Shown: one piece after another, positions 36,217 through 44,146 of the stretch
Layout: each line of letters opens with the position of its first letter
How positions within the stretch are numbered: position 1 is the first letter of the stretch
NCBI GenBank assembly: GCA_902465605.1
Contig: CABQNT010000002.1
Span: 1 to 64,000 of the forward strand
DNA from: Prevotella sp902465605
GTDB lineage: Bacteria > Bacteroidota > Bacteroidia > Bacteroidales > Bacteroidaceae
Length of the DNA: 64,000 nucleotides
Direction of reading: 5' to 3'
The notes under the pieces: model-generated
Told to the model about the DNA's origin: nothing
Databases searched by the model: none
What the model saw: only the letters and a program-made list of their open reading frames with translations
Program-made: the position numbers and the translations under genes

Positions 36217-36612
36217 CTATTGATAGTCAGCTACTCTGATTGTTTGCTGATACAATATTTCCTGCGGTTCTTTATCTGAATGCACTATGTAGGCAAAATT
36301 ATATTTTGCATCTTTTAGTTTCTTAATACTTGTATTGTCCTTAATCTCCTTCACCATGAGTTGGTGTATTTTATCCCTGTTCTGTGCTACAATTTGCGCA
36401 TTGTCCAATTCACCAACAAATGAACAGTGGTACGTGTAAGTCTTGGTGTCTTTTTGAAAGGTCACACTGTCCGTCCTTGTGCCATTAACCACTGGGGTAG
36501 GGCAGTATTTATCCGTATATTCCTTGGCTTCTCTTGCGCATCTGTCTTCCAGACTCTCATGACATGAAGACAGCATGGGAATCAATAAAATAGCGATGAA
36601 TGATTTTTTCAT
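36217..36612 (-). CDS. Hypothetical lipoprotein (131 aa)
   Basis: It starts MKKSFIAILLIPMLSSC with a lipobox ending at Cys17. The mature part has two further Cys residues (C25, C37) and a small alpha/beta domain (TYTYHCSFVGELDNAQIVAQNRDKIHQLM). No catalytic motif or known family was recognised. It is monocistronic and convergent with yebC. Confidence 0.75.
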   Translation of the reverse strand: MKKSFIAILLIPMLSSCHESLEDRCAREAKEYTDKYCPTPVVNGTRTDSVTFQKDTKTYTYHCSFVGELDNAQIVAQNRDKIHQLMVKEIKDNTSIKKLKDAKYNFAYIVHSDKEPQEILYQQTIRVADYQ

Positions 36613-36742
36613 GTATTCTTACATTATAAGCATTTCGAAGCTCGTATGTGCCGAGTGAAAAGCTAGTTTTTTCAGTTATGTTTGGGCGGATTCTATCCAC
36701 TGCAAAGATACAAAGTTTTTACTAATTTTATCATTTCGTTCG

Positions 36743-36772
36743 TTGATATATGGTTTTAAATAGTTATCTTTG
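36743..36772 (+). promoter_or_regulatory. lepA promoter (TTG-N19-TATCTTTG)
   Basis: TTG 36743-36745 and TATCTTTG 36765-36772 fit the Bacteroidota consensus. The leader to the lepA ATG would be about 148 nt, in which no clear stem was noticed. Confidence 0.65.
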
Positions 36773-36926
36773 CATAAGATTGGAGGCCTTTGAGTCAGTT
36801 TGACGAACATAATGAAATTCATGGCACTATTTACTAACAAAATGATTGATTTCACTCTTTTAAACTAACGATTGAACTTCCTTCATAGCGGTAGTACAAT
36901 CTTTGATACGATAACGAAAATATCTG

Positions 36927-38708
36927 ATGGATCAAATAAGAAACTTTTGCATCATTGCCCATATTGATCATGGAAAATCAACATTGGCAGATCGATTACT
37001 GGAATATACTAAAACGATTCAAGTAACTGGTGGACAGATGCTTGATAACATGGATTTGGAAAAAGAACGCGGCATCACGATTAAAAGCCACGCTATCCAA
37101 ATGGAATATCAATATGAGGGACATAATTATATATTAAATTTGATTGATACTCCGGGTCACGTTGACTTTTCTTATGAGGTAAGTAGGAGCATAGCTGCAT
37201 GCGAGGGTGCTTTGCTGGTTGTCGACGCTACGCAAGGCGTGCAAGCGCAGACCATCTCTAATCTATATATGGCCATCGAACATGACCTCGAGATTATCCC
37301 TGTCATCAACAAGATTGACATGCCTTCTGCCATGCCAGAAGAGGTTGAAGATGAAATCGTAGAATTGATTGGATGTGACCGTTCTGATATTATTCGCGCA
37401 TCTGGCAAGACAGGAGAAGGAGTAAGCGATATATTAGATGCTGTGGTGCAACGCGTTCCACATCCTGTGGGGGATGAGAAAGCTCCACTCCAGGCATTAA
37501 TTTTCGACTCTGTTTTTAACAGCTTTCGTGGTATCATTGCCTATTTTAAAATAGAAAATGGATGCATCAAGCAGGGCGATAAGGTAAAGTTTTATAACAC
37601 GGGAATGGAATATGATGCTGATGAAATAGGCATTCTCAAGATGAACATGGTTCCCCGGCGAGAAATGAAAACTGGAGAAGTAGGCTATATCATCAGCGGC
37701 ATAAAAGATGCCAAGGAGGTGAAGGTGGGAGATACCATTACACATGTAAACCGTCCTTGCGAAAAGGCTATCTCTGGCTTTCAGGAGGTGAAGCCAATGG
37801 TGTTTGCGGGTGTTTATCCCATCGACCCTAATGACTACGAAAACTTGCGAACATCTCTTGAAAAACTTCAACTCAATGATGCCTCATTGTCGTTCTCTCC
37901 AGAATCGTCTGTGGCACTTGGCTTTGGTTTCAGATGTGGATTCTTGGGACTTTTGCACATGGAAATCGTGCAAGAACGTTTGGATAGAGAGTTCAACATG
38001 GAGGTCATCACTACCGTGCCCAACGTATCTTATATGGTTTACGACAAGCACGGAGATGCAAAAGAAGTTCATAATCCTTCCGGTTTGCCAGAAGCAACGC
38101 TGATAGAACATATTGAAGAACCGTATATCAGAGCAACTATTATTACGGATGCCAACTACATTGGCCCCATCATGACGCTCTGTTTGGAGAAGAGAGGCGA
38201 GCTGGTTAAGCAGGAGTTCATATCTGGAAATCGCGTTGAATTGCATTTCATGATACCGTTAGGAGAAATTGTCATCGATTTCTACGATAAACTCAAATCC
38301 ATCTCAAAGGGTTATGCATCGTTCGATTATCACGTAGACTCGTTCCGACCATCAAAATTGGCTAAGCTCGACATCTTGCTCAATGGAGAGCCTGTGGATG
38401 CGCTGTCTACCTTGACGCATCAGGACAATGCTGTGAGTTTGGGTAGAAGAATGTGTGAAAAACTCAAAGACTTGATACCAAGACAGCAGTTCGACATAGC
38501 CATTCAAGCTGCCATCGGAGGGAAAATCGTCGCCAGGGAAACCGTGAAATGCGTCCGTAAGGATGTAACCGCTAAATGTTACGGTGGCGACGTGAGCAGA
38601 AAACGCAAATTGTTGGAGAAGCAAAAGAAAGGAAAGAAACGCATGAAACAGATTGGAAATGTAGAAGTTCCGCAGAAAGCGTTCCTTGCCGTGCTCAAAC
38701 TGGATTAA
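36927..38708 (+). CDS. lepA: Elongation factor 4 (LepA GTPase)
   Basis: This 593-aa GTPase has G1 AHIDHGKSTL, G2 RGITIK, G3 DTPGHVDF and G4 NKIDMP. The LepA-specific C-terminal domain includes SYDYHVDSFRPSKLAKLDILLNG-like (reads SFDYHVDSFRPSKLAKLDIL), and the basic tail RKRKLLEKQKKGKKRMKQIGNVEVPQKAFLAVLKLD is diagnostic. It acts on translating ribosomes, promoting back-translocation or assembly under stress. Full length. Confidence 0.98.
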   Translation: MDQIRNFCIIAHIDHGKSTLADRLLEYTKTIQVTGGQMLDNMDLEKERGITIKSHAIQMEYQYEGHNYILNLIDTPGHVDFSYEVSRSIAACEGALLVVDATQGVQAQTISNLYMAIEHDLEIIPVINKIDMPSAMPEEVEDEIVELIGCDRSDIIRASGKTGEGVSDILDAVVQRVPHPVGDEKAPLQALIFDSVFNSFRGIIAYFKIENGCIKQGDKVKFYNTGMEYDADEIGILKMNMVPRREMKTGEVGYIISGIKDAKEVKVGDTITHVNRPCEKAISGFQEVKPMVFAGVYPIDPNDYENLRTSLEKLQLNDASLSFSPESSVALGFGFRCGFLGLLHMEIVQERLDREFNMEVITTVPNVSYMVYDKHGDAKEVHNPSGLPEATLIEHIEEPYIRATIITDANYIGPIMTLCLEKRGELVKQEFISGNRVELHFMIPLGEIVIDFYDKLKSISKGYASFDYHVDSFRPSKLAKLDILLNGEPVDALSTLTHQDNAVSLGRRMCEKLKDLIPRQQFDIAIQAAIGGKIVARETVKCVRKDVTAKCYGGDVSRKRKLLEKQKKGKKRMKQIGNVEVPQKAFLAVLKLD

Positions 38709-38753
38709 TGCTTTACGCAAACTAAAAATTACTAACTTTTCAATACCAGACAA

Positions 38754-39350
38754 ATGAAAGAACCTGTTAATACACCTCGTGATATAGCAAGGGAATTGGC
38801 ACGTAGATACAGTACGATGACACACGAGGAGTTGGATGCACTTGAAAGCATTCTCGTTCCCATGAAATTTGCGAAAGGTGAAATGATTCTCCGTGAGGGA
38901 GAAGTGTGTCGCAATATTTATTATCTCGACAAGGGATTGATACGTCAGTTTTATTTCAAGAACGACAAAGAATTAACAGAACATTTAGGCGAAGACCACA
39001 CCATCTTTATGTGTATTGAGAGTTTGTTCAAAGAGCAGCCCAGCCACCTACAAATAGAAGCACTTGAGGCTTCCGTTGTTTATGCCATGCCCAAAGATGA
39101 TCTTGAGAAGATATCTCTGCATCATGTCAATATTCAAATGATGTATCGAAAGATATTGGAAGAAAGTTTGATTATCTCGCAGGTTCATGCCGATTTAATC
39201 CGATTTGAGTCAGCACAGAACAGATACAAACGGATGTGCAAATTATCTCCTCAAGTAGTCTTGCGCGCTCCTTTGACCTATATTGCCAACTATTTACAGA
39301 TGACCCCCGAAACATTGAGTAGGGTAAGGGCCTCTACTTTGTTGGACTGA
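38754..39350 (+). CDS. Crp/Fnr-family transcriptional regulator
   Basis: This 198-aa protein has a cyclic-nucleotide-binding-like beta-barrel (LVPMKFAKGEMILREGEVCRNIYYLDKGLIRQFYF, TEHLGEDHTIFMCIESLFKEQPS) and a C-terminal winged helix (APLTYIANYLQMTPETLSRVRAS). The residues needed to bind cAMP are not evident, as in many Bacteroidota members of this group, so the ligand is unknown. It follows lepA by 45 bp and may share its transcript. Confidence 0.9.
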   Translation: MKEPVNTPRDIARELARRYSTMTHEELDALESILVPMKFAKGEMILREGEVCRNIYYLDKGLIRQFYFKNDKELTEHLGEDHTIFMCIESLFKEQPSHLQIEALEASVVYAMPKDDLEKISLHHVNIQMMYRKILEESLIISQVHADLIRFESAQNRYKRMCKLSPQVVLRAPLTYIANYLQMTPETLSRVRASTLLD

Positions 39351-39378
39351 TTCACGATTTCCATGCGGAAAATCCAAA

Positions 39379-39661
39379 ATGAATAAAATAATCTGTTTGT
39401 ATTTATTTGTTGTTGTTAGTGTTTGTGGCACTAATGGCCAGACAAAGATTAAGGTGTTGTAAAAGACAAAAATAACATAGGTATAGAATATGTAACAGTA
39501 TGCGTGGATAGTATCTTCACTTTAACAGATAGAAACGGACAATTATCCCTCGAATTACAATCGGTATCAAGGGTGATATGACTTGTACACATATTGGTTA
39601 TAAAAAGAAAGTAACACCGTATTCTATATATAAAGCCTCAAATCCGCAACTAAGCCCTTGA
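39379..39661 (+). pseudogene. Broken secreted protein with CarboxypepD_reg-like domain
   Basis: From ATG 39379 a signal-like peptide (MNKIICLYLFVVVSVCGTNGQTKIK) runs into a frame change. The next frame gives VVKDKNNIGIEYVTVCVDSIFTLTDRNGQ. After a second shift a third gives GIKGDMTCTHIGYKKKVTP to a stop at 39659. Joined, this is a carboxypeptidase-regulatory-like beta-sandwich of the type at the N-terminus of SusC-like or surface proteins. At least two indels break it. Confidence 0.65.
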
Positions 39662-39689
39662 ACGTCCTTATTGCGGGATTTGAGGCTTT
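39632..39689 (+). terminator. Long stem-loop terminator-like structure
   Basis: AAAGCCTCAAATCCGCAA (39632-39649) pairs with TTGCGGGATTTGAGGCTTT (39671-39689), one extra base bulged. It would serve the pseudogene on one strand and the small gene at 39728-39859 on the other. Confidence 0.65.
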
Positions 39690-39727
39690 ACAAATATGCT
39701 GAGCTTTAAAAATAATCAGTACACAGT

Positions 39728-39859
39728 TTATAAATTGATATTTGCAACAAACTTGCCAAATAAATATCCAAACTTATATAAAAGAAACATAAGTATAAGA
39801 ATACCTACTATTTTATAATATGTAGGATAAGAATCCATTAATTTTCCTAAAAATTTCAT
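39728..39859 (-). CDS. Small membrane protein (43 aa)
   Basis: ATG at 39859 and TAA at 39728 encode MKFLGKLMDSYPTYYKIVGI followed by LILMFLLYKFGYLFGKFVANINL. One membrane helix (about 17-37) contains a GYLFGKF motif like those of small YIGKF-ending membrane proteins in Bacteroidota. GGGAGG lies 9 nt upstream of the start. No other gene shares its strand nearby. Function unknown. Confidence 0.5.
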   Translation of the reverse strand: MKFLGKLMDSYPTYYKIVGILILMFLLYKFGYLFGKFVANINL

Positions 39860-39919
39860 AAAAAAGTCGCCTCCCTTAATTCCGCAACACTATTATCAAT
39901 TAAACTTTTTAAGTACCTG

Positions 39920-40243
39920 ATCAACAAAAAGTTGCCCAGGATTTTGCCAAGTCGAAGAATTCACTTATCTTAGTGTTGCAAAATAAGCAAGAGTATTCAA
40001 CGATAGACATGGCAAATATACAAATTAAATCTGAGAAACTCACTCCTTTTGGGGGATTATTTTCAATCATGGAGCAATTTGATAATCAACATTGTCGTAG
40101 AAGATGCCAATCCCCCATTACAAATCCTTTATATAGAAGGATTTAACGATGTTGCACAGAAGTTCGTTAATGCAGGCTTTAGAAAAAGCTTGAATTATAA
40201 TTTTTGTTTTAATAAAATGGCTTTTTATAGGCTTTTAGTTTAG
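39920..40243 (+). pseudogene. IS1380-family transposase remnant (5' end) fused to an unknown tail
   Basis: An IS-end-like sequence CCTGATCAACAAAAAGTTGC (39917 region) precedes ATG 40009, which encodes MANIQIKSEKLTPFGGLFSIMEQFD, the typical N-terminus of IS1380 transposases. Homology stops at about 40083. A different frame then runs through ...IVVEDANPPLQILYIEGFNDVAQKFVNAGFRKS to a stop at 40243, apparently the C-terminal piece of another gene. It is a deletion scar. Confidence 0.65.
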
Positions 40244-40327
40244 GCTATTACTGTGTAACTATATGAATATAAGAACTTATGGTCCATCACTCCAAATTTC
40301 GGAAGACCCAAAATAATTCATGTCTTC

Positions 40328-40379
40328 TTGCAGAAACGAAATCAAATCATTATATTTGCAGTAACTAATACAATAGTTA
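40328..40379 (+). promoter_or_regulatory. Promoter and putative operator of the HipBA-type pair
   Basis: TTG (40328-40330), a 20-nt spacer and TATATTTG (40351-40358) form a good promoter. Four bases downstream, TAACTA (40362-40367) and TAGTTA (40374-40379) make an inverted repeat with a 6-nt gap, placed over the transcription start as expected for autorepression by the antitoxin. Confidence 0.6.
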
Positions 40380-40425
40380 TTAAATAGTAATATTTAATAT
40401 AACAACTAACATAGAGGTTACTATA

Positions 40426-40740
40426 ATGTATATTTTTGAGCCTATATCAACACAAGACATCCTCAAACGACTGTCAAGTAACTGCCGATTACGTCGGCTG
40501 GAAAAGAACATCTCACAGAAAGCATTGGCAGAGACAAGTGACGTACCACTGTCCACGATACAGCGGTTTGAGCATACTGGGGCGATTTCCCTTACCAGCT
40601 TCGTGAAGATTGTCCGTGTACTGGGCTATGCGGACGATATGATGGAGTTGATAGGCAAGCCCAAGTATTCAAGCCTTGACGAAATGATTCGGATTAACAA
40701 GAACAAAAACAGAAAGCGAGGAACCGATGAGAGCGTTTGA
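40426..40740 (+). CDS. hipB: HipB-like XRE antitoxin
   Basis: This 104-aa protein has a helix-turn-helix, NCRLRRLEKNISQKALAETSDVPLSTIQRFEHTGAISLTSFVKIVRVLGYADDMMELI, and a basic C-terminal tail. It overlaps the toxin gene start by 14 bp (stop 40740, toxin ATG 40727), indicating translational coupling. It should bind the inverted repeat upstream and neutralise the HipA kinase. Confidence 0.9.
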   Translation: MYIFEPISTQDILKRLSSNCRLRRLEKNISQKALAETSDVPLSTIQRFEHTGAISLTSFVKIVRVLGYADDMMELIGKPKYSSLDEMIRINKNKNRKRGTDESV

Positions 40741-41872
40741 GTCCTTGAAAGTGTTGTATCACGGACGCCTGGTTGGAAGACTGACTACGGGAGTCAACGA
40801 TACCTGTCTTTTTCAGTATGACAGGGAATGGCTTGACACTGGTTTTTCCATATCACCATTAAAACTGCCGTTGAAGCCGGATTTGTTCGAGGCCGACTAT
40901 CTGCCTTTCCAAGGCAACTTCGGTGTGTTTGAGGACTGCTTACCCGGAGGCTATGGCGAATACATGCTACAGAAGAATTTAAAGAAGCAAGGCATCAACT
41001 ACTATGGCCTTAACACTTTGCAAAAATTGAGCATCGTTGGTTCATCCGGCATGGGTGCCTTGTGCTACGTCCCAGACAACAAAATTACAACGTCGCAAGA
41101 TATCGTCGACCTTGATGCGGTGCAGCAGGCAGCCACGGACATCCTGTCGGGCAAGACAGATAAAAATGCAGGCATGCTATACGCCCACAGCGGAAACTCA
41201 GGAGGTGTACGCCCCAAGATACTCTTGTGGGAAGATGGGCGTGGATGGATTGTCAAGTTCCGTCACCTCAACGATCCCATAGAGTCGGGAATCATAGAAT
41301 TCATGTACAACCAAGCTGCCAAGGAAGCAGGCATCACCGTACCACGGTTCAAGCTCTTCAATGGTAGATATTTTGGCGAGGAACGTTTCGACCAGACTCC
41401 CGATGGCGAGCGCATCCACATGGTTACAGCCAGTGGATTGCTCAACGAAAGTATCAACCCACCCAAGATGGACTATAAAACGTTGCTCGCATTGACAGGC
41501 TATATCACGCAAGATCCCATGGAGGTGGAACAGCAATTCCGAAGGATGGCGTTCAACTACTATGCGGAGAATTTCGACGATCATGCGCGGAATTTCTCCT
41601 TTCTCTATATTAATGGAAAGTGGAAACTCTCCCCTGCATACGACATGACCCATGACAGCCCTTTAGGCCAGCATGCCTCCACGGTCTGTTTCAAAACAAA
41701 TCCCACTGAAGAAGATTTTATTGAGGTGGGGATGTCCGTTCAGATGACACGAAAACTTTGTTCTGACATCATCGAAGAAGTGAAACCCATCGGTCAACAA
41801 CTTGTTAGAAAACTGAAAGAGAAAAACTACTGCATGGTTGGATTCATACAGAAGTATTTTGAACAGATTTGA
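40727..41872 (+). CDS. hipA: HipA-family serine/threonine kinase toxin
   Basis: This 381-aa protein has the HipA N-terminal couple (VLYHGRLVGRLTTG...PLKPDLFEADYLPFQGNFGVFEDCLPG), a nucleotide-binding GNSGGVRPK loop (about 160-168), IVKF (Lys of the kinase core), catalytic NFDDHARNFSFL and the metal-binding SPAYDMT segment. HipA kinases phosphorylate glutamyl- or other aminoacyl-tRNA synthetases and cause growth arrest. The frame is intact and catalytic residues are present, so the toxin should be functional. Confidence 0.93.
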   Translation: MRAFESLKVLYHGRLVGRLTTGVNDTCLFQYDREWLDTGFSISPLKLPLKPDLFEADYLPFQGNFGVFEDCLPGGYGEYMLQKNLKKQGINYYGLNTLQKLSIVGSSGMGALCYVPDNKITTSQDIVDLDAVQQAATDILSGKTDKNAGMLYAHSGNSGGVRPKILLWEDGRGWIVKFRHLNDPIESGIIEFMYNQAAKEAGITVPRFKLFNGRYFGEERFDQTPDGERIHMVTASGLLNESINPPKMDYKTLLALTGYITQDPMEVEQQFRRMAFNYYAENFDDHARNFSFLYINGKWKLSPAYDMTHDSPLGQHASTVCFKTNPTEEDFIEVGMSVQMTRKLCSDIIEEVKPIGQQLVRKLKEKNYCMVGFIQKYFEQI

Positions 41873-41994
41873 TGTTACCTTGGCCAGTTGGCAAGCATGG
41901 AATTATATGGCATTTATTGTGATTTTGATGAAAAAAGTGAAAAAGAGAAAAAAGTCAAGATAAGTTCTTTATGTCGTTATTCAGACATGCGCTG

Positions 41995-42204
41995 ATTAAT
42001 TCCAACAAGAAGAAATTTCTGAAGACAATTCGGTACGAATTGCTATCAACGCCAGCCTACTTGGGGAGAACAAAAGACAAGCATATCCTATATTTGGCCA
42101 GATCACTAAAAACACGACAATCATTCTTGTCCATATGGAAAAAATTAAAGGATTTCTCTTTGCCGTACGACACAGAGAAATCCTAATGACCGATTTGGGT
42201 TTAA
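41995..42204 (+). mobile_element. IS transposase C-terminal tail, copy 1
   Basis: These 210 bp are identical to 43937-44146 except for one base (42002). The frame reads KKFLKTIRYELLSTPAYLGR followed by TKDKHILYLARSLKTRQSFL and ends at TAA 42184, resembling the C-terminus of IS1380-type transposases. The 5' portion of the element is absent. Copies 1 and 2 are direct repeats 1942 bp apart. Confidence 0.7.
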
Positions 42205-42295
42205 GAGTTCACATATCCCCATTTTACACCTTAAATGTCCCGTTTTTACCTTCCCATCTCACATAAAGTTTTTCCCTTTTTACCCTTATACTTTT

Positions 42296-42580
42296 TTACC
42301 TTTGTATATATTCCTTGAGCGCCTCAACGTATTCTTCAAAGGCTTTAATACCTTCGGCGGTGAGCTTGCAGGTGGTTCGGGGGCGCTTTCCCTGAAAACC
42401 CTTCTCAACTTCGATGTAACCGGCGGTGGAAAGCTTGTCTATCTGCACACTCAGATTGCCCGCCGTGGCGCCGGTCTGTTCACGAAGATAGACGAAATCG
42501 GCCTCGTCTACGCCCATCAACAGCGACATCACGGCTAATCGGAGTTCACTATGAAGCAATGGATTCAATGGTTTCAACAT
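42296..42580 (-). CDS. Winged-helix transcriptional regulator (HTH_34-like)
   Basis: This 94-aa protein reads LNPLLHSELRLAVMSLLMGVDEADFVYLREQTGATAGNLSVQIDKLSTAGYIEVEKGFQGKRPRTTCKLT, a MarR/ArsR-like winged helix of the PF13601 type. It begins 4 bp after the membrane protein gene, so the two form an operon. It probably represses that operon through the repeats at 43290-43321. Confidence 0.88.
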   Translation of the reverse strand: MLKPLNPLLHSELRLAVMSLLMGVDEADFVYLREQTGATAGNLSVQIDKLSTAGYIEVEKGFQGKRPRTTCKLTAEGIKAFEEYVEALKEYIQR

Positions 42581-42584
42581 GCCG

Positions 42585-43232
42585 TCACACCTCCTTCTGC
42601 TTGATAATCCAAGCTGGCAAGATCAGTCCCACGGCACTAACACCGGCCAATACCAGCATCTCCGTAGGGCCAGGCATCACCAGTGCTAACATACACCCCA
42701 CCATACCGGCTATAAAACCGCAATAGGTAATAATCTTACTGTCGAGTATCTTGCCACTAGTCATACCCGCAATACCCATCAACAAAATAATAATGGCAGT
42801 AATAGGAACATAATAGGTATGAACTTGCGATGCAGCGTCGGGCACTAAAACCGGCACATGAATCTGGAAGAAAGCTATCATTCCCAATACAAAACCTAAT
42901 GTACCTGCCATCACACCCATTGAACCCCATACATATCCTAAGGTCTTGCTCACGAAAGTTTCGGACAGTTTGGGCTTATTTCGGTTAGCCCATCGCTCAC
43001 CAAGACTCACCAATCCCAGGGTTCCCCACAGCCCGTTGGCACCAGGCCCCATAGAGGAATGCGCCCAAAAATGGCCAACCACCAGGGCAATCACCATCAC
43101 ACTGATGCCCCAGAGCATCATACTCTTCCAGCTACCTCGGGTAATCGTCCGGCGACTTTCCTCCAATGTACGACTGATAATCTCCAGACTGCGCTCGGCA
43201 GTCAATTCATTTTTCTCGCTTGCAGCTTCCAT
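42585..43232 (-). CDS. Integral membrane protein paired with the regulator
   Basis: This protein is about 215 aa. A GTG six bases upstream is possible, but ATG 43232 (MEAASEKNELTAERSLEIISR) is preferred. A cytosolic amphipathic N-terminus is followed by about six hydrophobic segments (MMLWGISVMVIALVVGHFW, VMAGTLGFVLGMIAFF, ITAIIILLMGIAGMTSG, YCGFIAGMVGCMLALVM, VLAGVSAVGLILPAWII). There is no transporter signature that I recognise. The pair with a winged-helix regulator is common in Bacteroidota and of unknown role. Confidence 0.85.
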   Translation of the reverse strand: MEAASEKNELTAERSLEIISRTLEESRRTITRGSWKSMMLWGISVMVIALVVGHFWAHSSMGPGANGLWGTLGLVSLGERWANRNKPKLSETFVSKTLGYVWGSMGVMAGTLGFVLGMIAFFQIHVPVLVPDAASQVHTYYVPITAIIILLMGIAGMTSGKILDSKIITYCGFIAGMVGCMLALVMPGPTEMLVLAGVSAVGLILPAWIIKQKEV

Positions 43233-43282
43233 ATTCACAATTCATTAAATGTTTTACAATACAGTTTACTTGTGATCACAAT

Positions 43283-43321
43283 GCAAATATAAATAAGTTT
43301 ATATTATAAATCAAATAAGTT
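43283..43321 (-). promoter_or_regulatory. Promoter and putative operator of the regulator/membrane operon
   Basis: On the minus strand TTTG (plus 43311-43314), a 20-nt spacer and TATATTTG (plus 43283-43290) make a consensus promoter. Two direct copies of AAATAAGTTT (plus 43290-43299 and 43312-43321), 22 bp apart, overlap the -33 and spacer and could bind the winged-helix regulator. Confidence 0.55.
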
Positions 43322-43372
43322 TAGAAAATAAACCGATATATTAATATTAATTAACGTGAGTTTAATGAATTG

Positions 43373-43537
43373 GTAACTATTCAGCAATCATAGGCATTGA
43401 ATATCAGCAACTTGCAGACTTTCTATTATAGTAGAATACTCAAAAATGATACTATTTGCCAAAATTCTGATGTGTTTATTCTTGTAACTCACTGATTCTC
43501 AACATTACTCAATAAATATTGATTGCTGAATAGTTAC
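43373..43537. mobile_element. MITE-like element, unit 1 (165 bp)
   Basis: It is bounded by perfect 18-bp inverted repeats, GTAACTATTCAGCAATCA (43373-43390) and its complement (43520-43537). It is flanked by AATGAATT (43364-43371, with one extra G at the left border) and AATGAATT (43538-43545), an 8-bp target duplication. It has no coding capacity. GTAA ends and 8-bp duplications suggest an IS66-type parent, though IS982 or IS1595 cannot be excluded. Confidence 0.8.
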
Positions 43538-43545
43538 AATGAATT

Positions 43546-43710
43546 GTAACTATTCAGCAATCATAGACATTGAATATCAGCAACTTGCAGACTTACTATT
43601 ATAGTAGAATACTCAAAAATGATACTATTTGCCAAAATTCTCATGTATTTATTCTTGTAACTCGCTGATTATCAACATTACTCAATAAATATTGATTGCT
43701 GAATAGTTAC
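43546..43710. mobile_element. MITE-like element, unit 2 (165 bp)
   Basis: It has the same length, ends and order as unit 1 with about six base differences. It is followed by AACGAATT (43711-43718), one base from AATGAATT, so the two units share the middle copy of the duplicated target. It lies directly against the end of the IS982 remnant. Confidence 0.8.
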
Positions 43711-43717
43711 AACGAAT

Positions 43718-43939
43718 TTAGAATAAAGTGAGCTGTGTATCGAATGTCCTTTGTACATTGATGCACGGCTTCTTTGGGAATAAGCAATATGCAGCAACAG
43801 CTCCCAATATATTGACGATGAAATTGTCGAAGCATCTATGTCTGGAGTGTTCTACTTGGGCAATGTTCTTGAGCTCATCGTTCACCGTTTCAATGATAGC
43901 TCTCTTTCTGAGAAGAAGTTTGTCGGAAACGCTCCGATT
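43718..43939 (-). pseudogene. IS982-family transposase C-terminal remnant
   Basis: Minus-strand translation reads LLLRKRAIIETVNDELKNIA, then QVEHSRHRCFDNFIVNILGAVAAYCLFPKKP, to a stop at 43718-43720. IIETVNDxLKN and EHSRHR are typical of IS982 transposases. It is truncated at 43937 where the IS1380-type tail begins on the opposite strand. Confidence 0.85.
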
Positions 43940-44146
43940 AATTTCAACAAGAAGAAATTTCTGAAGACAATTCGGTACGAATTGCTATCAACGCCAGCCT
44001 ACTTGGGGAGAACAAAAGACAAGCATATCCTATATTTGGCCAGATCACTAAAAACACGACAATCATTCTTGTCCATATGGAAAAAATTAAAGGATTTCTC
44101 TTTGCCGTACGACACAGAGAAATCCTAATGACCGATTTGGGTTTAA
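43937..44146 (+). mobile_element. IS transposase C-terminal tail, copy 2
   Basis: It is the direct-repeat partner of 41995-42204 (one mismatch in 210 bp). Here the tail is joined on its left to the inverted IS982 fragment and on its right to copy B of the dispersed repeat. Such high identity suggests recent duplication or gene conversion. Confidence 0.75.

Noticed and set aside
43373..43710. Possible CRISPR array
   Set aside because: The repeated unit is 165 bp with terminal inverted repeats and target duplications, which is a transposon pattern, not repeat-spacer.
43838..44128. 96-codon plus-strand frame
   Set aside because: It is a chimera of antisense IS982 remnant and the IS1380-type tail.
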